NCBI RefSeq assembly: GCF_918698245.1
Contig: NZ_CAKKMS010000007.1
Coordinates: forward strand, 62,001 to 126,000
DNA: 64,000 nucleotides
Reading direction: 5' to 3'
DNA from: Pedobacter sp. Bi126
GTDB taxonomy: Bacteria; Bacteroidota; Bacteroidia; Sphingobacteriales; Sphingobacteriaceae
The position numbers and the translations under genes are program-made. The notes below the pieces were generated by a model. The model ran no database searches. It had not been told where the DNA came from and worked only from the letters and a program-made list of their open reading frames with translations. Of this stretch, positions 18,025 through 27,377 are shown one piece after another. The first letter of the stretch is position 1; each line of letters begins with the position of its first letter.

Positions 18025-20343
18025 ATGAAAAATTACATTAAAGCAGATGAGTGGAATATTATCGAAGAAGGCTTTGATCCACATTTAAATAAAATTTCGG
18101 AAAGTATTTTCAGTTTGGGTAATGGCCGTATGGGCCAGCGCGCCAACTTTGAAGAAACTTATACCGGAGATACTTTACCTGGGAATTATGTTGCAGGTGT
18201 TTATTATCCAGATAAAACCCGTGTGGGATGGTGGAAAAACGGATATCCGGAATATTTTGCAAAAGTATTGAACGCGGCTAACTGGGTAGGTATTGAAGTA
18301 AAAATAGATGATGAAATCCTTAATCTGGCAACAGCTGAGGTAAGCGATTTTAAACGTGTGCTAAACATGCATGCGGGATATCTGGAGCGCACCTTCACGG
18401 CAAAATTAAAAAGCGGTAAAACCTTAAAAGTTAAATCGACCCGTTTTTGCAGCATTGCCGATGATGAAGTTGGCGCCATCCGTTATAGCATTACGGCATT
18501 AAATTTCGATGGTAAATTAACACTAATGCCTTTTATTGATGGCGACGTTAAAAATCAGGACAGCAACTATGACGAAAAATTCTGGGATAAGGTAGCTGAC
18601 GAAATTTCTGGAACAGAAGCTTACATTAAATTAAGAACTAAGAAAACTGAATTTGAGGTTTGTACCGGGAGTAATATCGAACTGTATAAAAATGCAGAGA
18701 AATTAGATATCAACCCTGAGGCTGTTCGCAAAGAGAAATTTGTGGGACAAACTATCTCTCTTGATGTTAAAGCAAATGAAGAGATCACTTTGGTTAAAAT
18801 TGCGGCGAATTTATCTTCAGAAAATTATCCAAAAGAATCACTTTTAAAGGAAACAAAATCGGTAATTGCCAAAGCATCCGCTAAAGGATTCGATACCTTG
18901 TTAAAAGAACAAACCGAAGCCTGGGCAAATAAGTGGGAAGAAAGCGACATTATTATCGAAGGCGATGTTTCGGCTCAACAGGCCATTCGTTTCAATATTT
19001 TTCAGCTTTTTCAAACTTATACCGGTAAAGATGACCGGTTGAACATTGGTCCGAAGGGTTTTACAGGCGAAAAATATGGAGGTTCAACCTATTGGGACAC
19101 AGAGGCTTATTGTGTGCCGTTTTATCTGGCAACCGCTCCACAGGAAGTGAGCAAAAACCTGTTGGTGTATCGCCATAAACAATTGGGTAAAGCGATTGAA
19201 AATGCAGCAAAATTAGGTTTTAAAGACGGTGCAGCATTGTATCCTATGGTAACGATGAACGGCGAGGAATGCCACAACGAATGGGAAATTACCTTCGAAG
19301 AAATTCACCGTAATGGTGCCATCGCTTTTGCCATTTTCAATTACATCCGCTATACTGGTGATGAAAGCTACCTGTCTGATTTTGGTTTAGAAGTACTGAT
19401 CGGTATTGCCCGTTTCTGGAAACAACGCGTTAACTGGAGCAATGATAAACAGCAATATGTAATGCTTGGGGTAACCGGACCAAACGAATATGAAAACAAT
19501 GTAAATAACAACTGGTACACCAATGTTTTGGCTACCTGGTGTATGAAATATGCCACCGAAGCTGCCGAAATCGTGAAAACACAGCAGCCTGAAAAATACA
19601 ACAGTCTGTTAAAAAGCTTAAATTTCGATCAAAAGGAATTTACCGATTGGGCCGATATCATCGAGAAAATGTATTATCCACAAGATGAAAAATTGGGCAT
19701 TTTCTTACAACAGGATGGATATTTAGATAAAGAGCAAACTTTGGTGAAAGATCTTCCTGCCAGCGAACGTCCAATTAATCAAAAGTGGAGCTGGGACAGG
19801 ATTTTACGCTCGTGTTTCATTAAACAAGCCGACGTTTTACAGGGATTATATTTCTTTGAAGAAGATTACGATCTGGATACATTGAAACACAACTTCGATT
19901 TTTATGAGCCACGTACCGTACACGAAAGCTCATTGTCGCCTTGTGTGCACAGTATTTTAGCGGCAAAATTAAACGACGAATCACGTGCATACGAATTCTA
20001 CTTGCGTACCGCCCGTTTAGATCTGGATGATTATAACAACGATACCGAAGATGGTTTGCACATCACTTCGATGGCAGGAACCTGGATGAGTGTGGTAGAA
20101 GGTTTTGCAGGCATGCGTGTGCGTGATGGTAAATTGCAGTTTAATCCTTTCTTGCCAGGCAAATGGAAATCTTTTTCGTTTACCATCGGCTTTAGAGGGG
20201 CTACCTTAAAGATCAATATTACCGAGAATGGTATCAGCATCAAAAACAATGCAGCCGTTGATTTAGAAATCGGTATCAGAAACCAGTTTTATAAATTGGC
20301 CGGAAATACCGAAATTGAAGTAAATAACGCAGCGTTGGTATGA
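18025..20343 (+). CDS. mapA: GH65 maltose phosphorylase
   Basis: Cytoplasmic enzyme of 772 residues with no signal peptide. It phosphorolyses maltose to glucose and beta-glucose 1-phosphate. The N-terminal super-sandwich domain begins EGFDPHLNKISESIFSLGNG. The (alpha/alpha)6 barrel carries YGGSTYWDTEAYCVPFYL, ECHNEWEITFEEIHRNG and the TGPNEYENNVNNNWYTN motif, where Glu488 aligns with the general acid of Lactobacillus brevis maltose phosphorylase (Glu487). KQADVLQGL is the acceptor/phosphate-binding KQ pair. Kojibiose or trehalose phosphorylase activity is possible in this family, but the starch locus and pgmB favour maltose. Its stop overlaps an ATG of the next frame by 4 bases. Confidence 0.9.
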   Translation: MKNYIKADEWNIIEEGFDPHLNKISESIFSLGNGRMGQRANFEETYTGDTLPGNYVAGVYYPDKTRVGWWKNGYPEYFAKVLNAANWVGIEVKIDDEILNLATAEVSDFKRVLNMHAGYLERTFTAKLKSGKTLKVKSTRFCSIADDEVGAIRYSITALNFDGKLTLMPFIDGDVKNQDSNYDEKFWDKVADEISGTEAYIKLRTKKTEFEVCTGSNIELYKNAEKLDINPEAVRKEKFVGQTISLDVKANEEITLVKIAANLSSENYPKESLLKETKSVIAKASAKGFDTLLKEQTEAWANKWEESDIIIEGDVSAQQAIRFNIFQLFQTYTGKDDRLNIGPKGFTGEKYGGSTYWDTEAYCVPFYLATAPQEVSKNLLVYRHKQLGKAIENAAKLGFKDGAALYPMVTMNGEECHNEWEITFEEIHRNGAIAFAIFNYIRYTGDESYLSDFGLEVLIGIARFWKQRVNWSNDKQQYVMLGVTGPNEYENNVNNNWYTNVLATWCMKYATEAAEIVKTQQPEKYNSLLKSLNFDQKEFTDWADIIEKMYYPQDEKLGIFLQQDGYLDKEQTLVKDLPASERPINQKWSWDRILRSCFIKQADVLQGLYFFEEDYDLDTLKHNFDFYEPRTVHESSLSPCVHSILAAKLNDESRAYEFYLRTARLDLDDYNNDTEDGLHITSMAGTWMSVVEGFAGMRVRDGKLQFNPFLPGKWKSFSFTIGFRGATLKINITENGISIKNNAAVDLEIGIRNQFYKLAGNTEIEVNNAALV

Positions 20344-20456
20344 GAAAGATAGAGGGCTTAAAGGTTGAAGGAAGAGGCGAAAACCCACAGCCTTCAATTC
20401 ATAAGAGAAATTTTATCGCCCTATTCTTGTCCCCCTTTGGAGGGGGCAGGGGGAGG

Positions 20457-22208
20457 ATGTTGACGCTTTTTTCTATCTTTATAATACCCGCTACACTATC
20501 CTTTGCACAAAAACAGCGTACAAAAATGAACGATAAACAGATCGTTATTTATCAATTATTGCCCCGCTTATTTGGGAATAAAAACACTACCAATACGCCT
20601 TATGGAACCATCGAGGAAAATGGTTCAGGTAAGTTTAACGATATTACTGATAAAGCCTTAGATGGTATAAAAGAACTCAGCGTAAATTATGTTTGGTATA
20701 CCGGTGTACTTGCCCATGCAAGTTTAACCGATTATGCTGCCTATGGGATTAAACCTGATGATGCCGATGTGGTAAAGGGTAGAGCGGGCTCGCCTTATGC
20801 CATCCGCGATTATTACGATGTAGATCCCGATCTGGCTGTTGATGTTAAAAATAGAATGAAGGAGTTTGAAGCGCTGGTGAAAAGAACACACGCCAAAAAC
20901 TTAAAAGTGCTGATCGATTTTGTGCCCAATCACGTAGCAAGAAGTTACCACTCATATGCAAAACCAAAAAATGTAATCGATTTTGGTGCCCAGGATGATG
21001 TAACCAAAGCATTTAGTGCCAGAAACGATTTTTATTATAACCCAGGTCAGCCATTTGCAGTGCCAACAAGTGGTGCAAAGCAAACACCTATTTCTAATTT
21101 ACAGGATGGTAAGTTTGATGAAAACCCTGCAAAAGCTACCGGTAACAATGTATTTTCTGCACAGCCTAAATACGACGATTGGTACGAAACCATTAAACTG
21201 AATTACGGCGTAGATTATCAGAACGACGAAAAGCAGTATTTCGACCCCATTCCGCCGGTTTGGCTAAAAATGCGTGATATTTTAACTTATTGGACCAATA
21301 AAGGGGTGGATGGTTTTAGGTGCGATATGGCCGAAATGGTGCCTATTGCTTTCTGGAACTGGGTAATTCCACAGGTTAAAAAAGTGAATCCTGATTTGAT
21401 TTTTCTCGGAGAAGCCTACAATCCAAAAGTTTACAAACAATATTTAGACGAAGGTAAATTCGACTACCTGTATGATAAAGTGGGTTTGTACGATGGACTT
21501 AAAAAACTGATCAGAAATGAACCAACTGCAGATGTTGCTGCGATTAAACACGTATGGCAGGTAGAAAGTGCTGGTTTTGGCAAACACATGTTGCGCTTTT
21601 TAGAAAACCACGATGAAGAACGCATTGCATCAGCAGGATTTGCAGGGAAAGCCGAACTCGCTTTACCTGCAATGGTTGTTTCGGCAACATTAGGCTCGGG
21701 CCCTGTGATGCTTTATTTCGGTCAGGAAGTTGGTGAACTCGGAAAAGGGCAGGAAGGATTTGGCGGCGACGATAACCGGACCACTATTTTCGATTATTGG
21801 GGGGTTCCAAGCCACCAGAAATGGATGAATAATGGCGCTTTTGATGGTAAACAATTAAGTGAAAACGAGCAGAAATTACGCGCTTACTACCAACAGTTAT
21901 TAAAAGTTACTTCAACCAGCGATGCTGTAATAAATGGTGAGATTTATGAGGTGCCTGTTACTGGTAACATGAATAACCGCATGTATGCTTTTATCCGTTA
22001 CTCGGGCAAACAGCGTTTATTGATAGTGGCCAATTTCGATCGGACACAAACCTTAACCGCCAATATCGAAATTCCTGATCAGATTTTAAAAGTTAAACAT
22101 TCATCTCCGGTTACAGATCTGTTAACAGACAGAAAATTAAATATCCCGGCAGGAACAAGCATACCCGTAACCCTTACGCCTGTTAGCGCACAGGTGATAG
22201 CATTTTAA
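20457..22208 (+). CDS. Secreted GH13 alpha-amylase family protein
   Basis: Glycoside hydrolase of 583 residues from the chosen start. The signal peptide MLTLFSIFIIPATLSFAQ begins at the ATG at 20457. The frame is also open from an ATG at 20340 that overlaps the GH65 stop (ATGA), but those 39 extra codons include a purine-rich intergenic repeat and would delay the signal peptide. The catalytic regions are LIDFVPNHVA, DGFRCD (nucleophile Asp290), LGEAYN (Glu319) and LENHDEER (Asp386), numbered from 20457. A C-terminal beta domain follows. The product is probably a periplasmic or surface alpha-amylase that supplies maltose. Sub-family and exact bond specificity are not determined. Confidence 0.9.
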   Translation: MLTLFSIFIIPATLSFAQKQRTKMNDKQIVIYQLLPRLFGNKNTTNTPYGTIEENGSGKFNDITDKALDGIKELSVNYVWYTGVLAHASLTDYAAYGIKPDDADVVKGRAGSPYAIRDYYDVDPDLAVDVKNRMKEFEALVKRTHAKNLKVLIDFVPNHVARSYHSYAKPKNVIDFGAQDDVTKAFSARNDFYYNPGQPFAVPTSGAKQTPISNLQDGKFDENPAKATGNNVFSAQPKYDDWYETIKLNYGVDYQNDEKQYFDPIPPVWLKMRDILTYWTNKGVDGFRCDMAEMVPIAFWNWVIPQVKKVNPDLIFLGEAYNPKVYKQYLDEGKFDYLYDKVGLYDGLKKLIRNEPTADVAAIKHVWQVESAGFGKHMLRFLENHDEERIASAGFAGKAELALPAMVVSATLGSGPVMLYFGQEVGELGKGQEGFGGDDNRTTIFDYWGVPSHQKWMNNGAFDGKQLSENEQKLRAYYQQLLKVTSTSDAVINGEIYEVPVTGNMNNRMYAFIRYSGKQRLLIVANFDRTQTLTANIEIPDQILKVKHSSPVTDLLTDRKLNIPAGTSIPVTLTPVSAQVIAF

Positions 22209-22312
22209 CCACTAGCGGTGCGTCAAGCGGCGTGCGGTTAGCGATTGAACTAATTGTATAATCAAAATATATAACGCCATGCGCCCTGCGCTTAGCGCTT
22301 AAATAAAGCAAA

Positions 22313-23689
22313 ATGAGCTTAAAAACAGTATTCGAGAACCCGAAATTAACACTTGTACAGATCATCAACATGAGCGTTGGTTTTTTTGGGATTCAGTTCG
22401 GTTGGGATTTACAGCGTGCAAACATGGGCCGTATTTACGAAAACCTTGGAGCCAATCCCGATCAGGTTCCATTATTGTTTTTGGCCGCGCCCTTAACCGG
22501 CTTATTGGTACAACCTATTATTGGTTACCTGAGCGACCGTACCTGGCACCCAAAATGGGGTAGAAGAAGACCTTATTTTTTGATCGGAGCTATTGTAAGC
22601 AGTATTGCATTAATTTTTATGCCGCACAGCAGTGTGCTGTGGATGGCCGCTGGTTTACTTTGGATTCTGGATGTTTTTGGAAACATTGCAATGGAACCTT
22701 TCCGTGCTTTTGTTACCGATAAATTACCCGATAGTCAGGTTAACCGCGGGTTCATTATGCAGAGCATGATGATCGGTTTAGGAGGTAGTGTAGCATCAGC
22801 ATTGCCGTGGCTTATGAACAATGTATTCCACCTAACCAATACTGCAGAACAGGGCAGTATTCCAGAAAATGTAAAATTCTCTTTTTATATCGGTGCTTTT
22901 TTCTTTTTTGCTGCTGTATTGTGGACGGTTTTTACCACCAAAGAATACCCACCTCAGGATGTAGATTTTAAAGAAAAAGTAAAAGAAAGCAATAAAGGTT
23001 TTGGTGGTGGTGCAAGAGAAATTTTTCATGCCTTAAAGAATATGCCTAAAAGGATGCAAATTGTTTCTTTGGTGCAGTTTTTTACCTGGCCAGGTTTGTT
23101 TTTAATGTGGTTTTATTATACCACAGCCGTTGCCGTGAATGTTTTTGGTGGAAAAGATGCTGCCGATCCGGTTTATGCGCATGGTGCAGATTTTGGAAGT
23201 TTAACACTCGCTTATTACAGCGTTATTACTTTTCTTTTCGCACTGGTGCTTCCAAAAATTGCCGATGCACTGGGCCGTAAAACTACACATGCCCTTTGTT
23301 TGATCTGTGGAGCCATTGGTTTAATCAGCGTAGCCTGGGTGCACGATAAAAATATGCTTTATTTATGCATGACTGGTGTGGGGATTGCCTGGGCAAGTAT
23401 TCTCTCAATGCCTTATGCCATGTTGAGTGGCTCTTTACCCAAAGATAAAATCGGGATTTACATGGGTATTTTCAACTTTTTTATTGTTTTACCAGAAATT
23501 ATTGCCTCCCTAGGCTTCGGTTGGCTAATGCGGAATGTGTTAAATAACGATAGACTTTTAGCTGTTCAATTGGGTGGTGGTTTGATGATTCTCGCTGCTA
23601 TAATCTGTTATGTGTTTATCCGCGAACCAAAGAAAACTGACGAAGTCTTGGCTTCTAAACTTGGGTTAGAAGAAAATAGATCGGTGTAA
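22313..23689 (+). CDS. MFS sugar importer (SLC45 / GPH-like maltose transporter)
   Basis: Inner-membrane transporter of 458 residues with about 12 hydrophobic helices. NMSVGFFGIQFGWDLQRANMGRI near the start and the loop GYLSDRTWHPKWGRRRPYFLIG match SLC45/sucrose-type MFS carriers, which work as cation symporters for disaccharides. Placed between GH13/GH65 genes, it most likely carries maltose from periplasm to cytoplasm for the GH65 phosphorylase. It follows the second amylase gene by 104 bases containing GCGCTTAGCGCTT-like short palindromes. Glucose import is an alternative. Confidence 0.9.
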   Translation: MSLKTVFENPKLTLVQIINMSVGFFGIQFGWDLQRANMGRIYENLGANPDQVPLLFLAAPLTGLLVQPIIGYLSDRTWHPKWGRRRPYFLIGAIVSSIALIFMPHSSVLWMAAGLLWILDVFGNIAMEPFRAFVTDKLPDSQVNRGFIMQSMMIGLGGSVASALPWLMNNVFHLTNTAEQGSIPENVKFSFYIGAFFFFAAVLWTVFTTKEYPPQDVDFKEKVKESNKGFGGGAREIFHALKNMPKRMQIVSLVQFFTWPGLFLMWFYYTTAVAVNVFGGKDAADPVYAHGADFGSLTLAYYSVITFLFALVLPKIADALGRKTTHALCLICGAIGLISVAWVHDKNMLYLCMTGVGIAWASILSMPYAMLSGSLPKDKIGIYMGIFNFFIVLPEIIASLGFGWLMRNVLNNDRLLAVQLGGGLMILAAIICYVFIREPKKTDEVLASKLGLEENRSV

Positions 23690-23710
23690 TAAATCCATGG
23701 TTTATTCCAT

Positions 23711-23767
23711 GGTCTGTGTCCCCACAGACCACCAGCAAGAATATCGGTCTGTGAGACACAGACCGAT
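23711..23767. repeat. GTCTGTG hairpin pair
   Basis: GGTCTGTG at 23711-23718 pairs with CACAGACC at 23723-23730. Downstream, ATCGGTCTGTG at 23743-23753 pairs perfectly with CACAGACCGAT at 23757-23767. Neither has a T run. The GTCTGTG..CTCACA module also appears near 5289, so it is a shared intergenic repeat. Confidence 0.6.
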
Positions 23768-23863
23768 AGAAAATGCACAGAGGGCACAGAGTGGCATGAG
23801 ATATTATCTTCTGGGTGGAAAACTCGGCGTTCTCTGTGGTAAAATCAATAATAAGCTAACCAA

Positions 23864-25798
23864 ATGAAAAATATTATTTACCGCCTCGGTTCGTGTCTGC
23901 ACGAAACGAAAAAAGCAAAAAACATCCTCTATCTGTTTCTATTGATAACAGCGCTTAATAGTGCCTGTAAAAAAGCATCAACAGATGGTATCATAGAGCC
24001 AACGACAACAAATCAAACAGCAGCTTTACCTGCCGGGGCCACAGATGGCATAGTATTTATCAACAACGGAACATCGGCTATTGTAGCGCTTTATGCACCA
24101 GGTAAAAAATCAGTTTCGCTAATTGGCGAGTTTAACGATTGGTCTACCACAGCGCTAGCCATGAAAAATACACCAGATGGAAATTATTGGTGGATTCAGG
24201 TAGATAATTTAAACCCCAATACAGAATATGCCTACCAGTTTTTTGTAGATGGAAACTTAAAAGTTGCCGATCCTTATTGCGAGAAAATACTCGATCCGGA
24301 TAATGATCAATACATTACTGCAGCCACGTATCCAAATTTAAAAGCCTATCCAACCGGTAAAACAACAGGCATTGTAAGTGTAATGCAGGCTAATCAGCCA
24401 ACTTATACCTGGAAAAACACCACTTTTTCCCGCCCGGCTAAAGATAACCTCGTAATTTGCGAATTGCTGGTCCGCGATTTTACTACTGATCATAATTATG
24501 CATCAACATTGGCCAAACTTGATTATTTAATTGGTTTGGGCATAAACGCAATTGAGTTAATGCCGGTAAACGAATTTGAGGGGAATTTAAGCTGGGGCTA
24601 CAATCCGTCATTTTATTTTGCACCTGATAAATATTACGGTACAAAAACGGCTTTACAAAACTTTATCGATGAATGCCATGGCCGTGGAATAGCCGTGATT
24701 GTGGATATGGTGTTGAATCATTCCTTCGGTCAATCGCCTATGGTTCAATTGTATTTTGATGGCACAAAGCCAACAACAAATAGCCCTTGGTTTAATGTTG
24801 ATGCCAAACATCCATTTAACGTAGGTTATGATTTTAACCACGAAAGCCAGGCCACCAAGAAATTTTCGAAAGATGTGATGAAATTTTGGATGCAGCAGTA
24901 TAAAATTGATGGTTTCCGTTTCGATCTGTCGAAAGGATTTACACAAAAATCGTCAACCGATGATGCACAGTTTAGGTTATACGATGCCGGACGGATTGCT
25001 ACTTGGAAAGATTATAATGGCTATATCGAAACTATAGATCCGAATTTTTACGTGATCTTGGAACATTTTGCTGAAGAATCTGAAGAAAAAGTTTTGGCCG
25101 ATGATGGAATGATGCTTTGGAATAACTTGAACCACGATATGAACGAAGCGACCATGGGTTGGTTGGGAGGCTCTGATTTTCAATGGGGTTTTTATGCCAA
25201 TCATGGTTTTACCAAATCAGAGAATTTGGTTGGCTATGGCGAAAGTCATGACGAGGAAAGGTTGAATTTTAAAAACATCAGTTATGGCAATGGATCAGGT
25301 AATTATATGATTAAGGGGAATCTGGCTACATCATTAAAAAGAGAAGAGTTAGCAGCTGCATTTTTGTTTAGTATCCCCGGGCCAAAAATGATCTGGCAGT
25401 TTGGAGAATTGGGCTACGATGTAAGTATCGATTTTAATGGAAGAACAGGCGAAAAACCGATTAAATGGGATTATTATGCCGATCCAAACCGTAAAGCACT
25501 ATATGATGCTTACGCTAAATTTATCAGATTGAAAAAGAACAATAGCATTTTTAATTCAACCAACTCAACTTATAACCTGAATGGAGGAATTAAATACATT
25601 AAGTTAACCGAGGGTGCAAATACGGTTGTAGTGGTCGGGAATTTTGATGTAGTGACCCAGACGGCCAATATTGATTTTGGTTCATCAGGAACCTGGGTCG
25701 ATGCGGTTGGAAGCAGCATAAACCTTTCATCAGATAGCTATAACAGAACTTTAGCACCGGGAGAATATCACATTTTTAGTAAAACAGCTTTAAAGTAA
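23864..25798 (+). CDS. CBM48-GH13 alpha-amylase lipoprotein
   Basis: Lipoprotein of 644 residues; the lipobox is ALNSAC (Cys35). Residues about 68-150 form an E-set/CBM48 module (VALYAPGKKSVSLIGEFNDWS), typical of branching, debranching and pullulanase-like GH13 enzymes. The barrel has VDMVLNHSFG, DGFRFD (nucleophile Asp354), VILEHF (acid Glu400) and ESHDEER (Asp463). Lipid anchoring suggests surface cutting of starch or glycogen, the role of SusG. The sub-family is not fixed from sequence. It closes the starch locus; a near-perfect hairpin follows at 25808. Confidence 0.92.
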   Translation: MKNIIYRLGSCLHETKKAKNILYLFLLITALNSACKKASTDGIIEPTTTNQTAALPAGATDGIVFINNGTSAIVALYAPGKKSVSLIGEFNDWSTTALAMKNTPDGNYWWIQVDNLNPNTEYAYQFFVDGNLKVADPYCEKILDPDNDQYITAATYPNLKAYPTGKTTGIVSVMQANQPTYTWKNTTFSRPAKDNLVICELLVRDFTTDHNYASTLAKLDYLIGLGINAIELMPVNEFEGNLSWGYNPSFYFAPDKYYGTKTALQNFIDECHGRGIAVIVDMVLNHSFGQSPMVQLYFDGTKPTTNSPWFNVDAKHPFNVGYDFNHESQATKKFSKDVMKFWMQQYKIDGFRFDLSKGFTQKSSTDDAQFRLYDAGRIATWKDYNGYIETIDPNFYVILEHFAEESEEKVLADDGMMLWNNLNHDMNEATMGWLGGSDFQWGFYANHGFTKSENLVGYGESHDEERLNFKNISYGNGSGNYMIKGNLATSLKREELAAAFLFSIPGPKMIWQFGELGYDVSIDFNGRTGEKPIKWDYYADPNRKALYDAYAKFIRLKKNNSIFNSTNSTYNLNGGIKYIKLTEGANTVVVVGNFDVVTQTANIDFGSSGTWVDAVGSSINLSSDSYNRTLAPGEYHIFSKTALK

Positions 25799-25807
25799 TC
25801 TAATTAC

Positions 25808-25840
25808 AGACCTCGGAGGTTTTTAAAACCTGCGAGGTCT
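25808..25840. terminator. Hairpin at the end of the starch locus (AGACCTC..GAGGTCT repeat)
   Basis: AGACCTCGGAGGTTTT pairs with AAAACCTGCGAGGTCT, leaving one mismatch. It starts 10 bases after the amylase stop. The internal T and A runs could let it act as a terminator in either direction. Similar sequences lie at 60617 and 61724, so it is also a repeat family. Confidence 0.55.
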
Positions 25841-26006
25841 AGACTTAACTTTTCATCTCTGCCGGTAGTTCTTTTTAGCGGTTTAAAAATTGGCTAAAGG
25901 CTTCTGGTGTTTCGCAAATCTCAGGCACATTAATAGATTTATTCCCAATCTCTAAGTAATAATCTTGTTGTTTTTAGTTAATATTGCGATAACAACTAAC
26001 AGGTTA

Positions 26007-26561
26007 ATGAACAGTAAACTAGCGCATCACTTATTATGGGAACGGTTACGGGTTGGCGATAAAGATGCGTTTTTTGACCTTTATTCAGCACTTTATTACC
26101 CGCTCGTAAATTTCGGGATCAGGGTTTGTGCCGATGCCGATACTGCTAGTGAAGCTACCGACCTTGTTTTTACCACCATTTGGGAGAAACACGAAAGCCT
26201 AACCCGTGTTGATCATGTTGAAGCCTATCTGCGTACCTTCCTTAAACGCAAACTGCTCAGAATATTAGAAAGAAAGCGTAAAATTAACGATGCACTTTTT
26301 AATGCAGGGGCCGATGGCGATTGGATGGAAATGAGCTACGAAGAGTTTATTGTTAAGGTACAAAGCGACGAACTGGTGCAGCATCAGCTCAAAAATGCAT
26401 TAGAAAAACTGACCTTCCGCCAAAAACAGCTCATCCATCTGAAGTTTTTTGATGGATTAAGTTACGAGCAGATTGCCGAGCAGAGCAACCAAACCATAAA
26501 AACAGCCTATAATACCATTTACGACGCCCTTAAAATCCTAAGGAAAGAATTTAACGCGTAA
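26007..26561 (+). CDS. ECF RNA polymerase sigma factor (FecI-like)
   Basis: Sigma-70 family protein of 184 residues from the ATG at 26007; upstream codons start with TTG and look non-coding. Region 2 is FDLYSALYYPLVNFGIRVCAD..ATDLVFTTIWEK, and region 4 is LEKLTFRQKQLIHLKFFDGLSYEQIAEQSNQTIKTAYNTIYDALKIL, a helix-turn-helix for the -35 element. It is of the FecI type that is held and released by a FecR anti-sigma in response to a loaded SusC with an STN domain. The FecR gene lies unusually far away, 816 bases downstream. Confidence 0.93.
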   Translation: MNSKLAHHLLWERLRVGDKDAFFDLYSALYYPLVNFGIRVCADADTASEATDLVFTTIWEKHESLTRVDHVEAYLRTFLKRKLLRILERKRKINDALFNAGADGDWMEMSYEEFIVKVQSDELVQHQLKNALEKLTFRQKQLIHLKFFDGLSYEQIAEQSNQTIKTAYNTIYDALKILRKEFNA

Positions 26562-27377
26562 ATCTCCGCATTTCGTCATCTCGATTGCAGCGCAGCGGAA
26601 TAGAGAGATCTTTTGCAGTTAGTTCAATTCATCTTAAAACTTTCGAAGTTTCTCCGGCGCTCAATTCTTTATAAACTTCTCATTTGGGCAGAAAACATGC
26701 GTTAACGATAGGAGCGGCATCCTTTTGGTGTCATCCTGAGTCCGTCGAAGGAAAGCCAAAAGATACAGCGGATAGCGTGTTAAAACGCCAAAAAATAAAC
26801 AACACTTAATCTAAACTTAAAACCTTTGGAGTCATTCTATTTCCATGGTCTGCCAGCTTTGGATAGTTGTGAGTTTCATGTTTTGAAAACGAACATTACT
26901 GTCTCCGTGGGTGCTGTAGCCCCGTTATGCACTTCAATCTTTTTATTGCAAATAAACGTTATAGTTAAATATTGTCGTTAAGCAATAAAAAGGATTTCCG
27001 TTGCTACCGGGTTTAGGCAATGAAGTATGTGGTTCTTGGGTGTTTAATCCTTCTGCTCCATGCAGCCTTCAATAGTAAAACAGCCTGAGCCACCTAAACC
27101 TAACAGGAGCGGGCACCGAACGCAGAGAGGTAAAGCGGATGGCAGGGCAAATATTTACCGAAGAACTTCAATAATGGCTTTCCCAGAAAAAAGAGATTAT
27201 TTAAACAATAAATATTTACCAGACCCTTTATAAACTTTAAAAGTAGCATTCCTGCAAATTAAATTTCTTCATCCTGCCTACATTCAGAGCACATATTCCG
27301 CTATGTTAAAAAAAAGTTAAAATTTCCTTAGGAAAAAGTAAAGCTTTCGGGCACTGATATATAAAAGGCAAATTAGA
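26562..27377. repeat. 816-base gap between sigma and anti-sigma genes, mostly repeat modules
   Basis: No gene of convincing quality is seen on either strand. At 26570-26620 there is a GTCATCTCGATTGCAGCGCAGCGG-type element (GTCATCTCGA..GCAGCGG), and at 26731 a GTCATCCTGAGTCC-type element. From about 26840 to 27150 it contains the dispersed modules TGCTGTAGCCCCG, CTACCGGGTTTA, TGTGGTTCTTGG, GCCACCTAAACC and GCGGATGGCAGGG. The last 200 bases are AT-rich and probably hold the fecR promoter. Confidence 0.6.
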
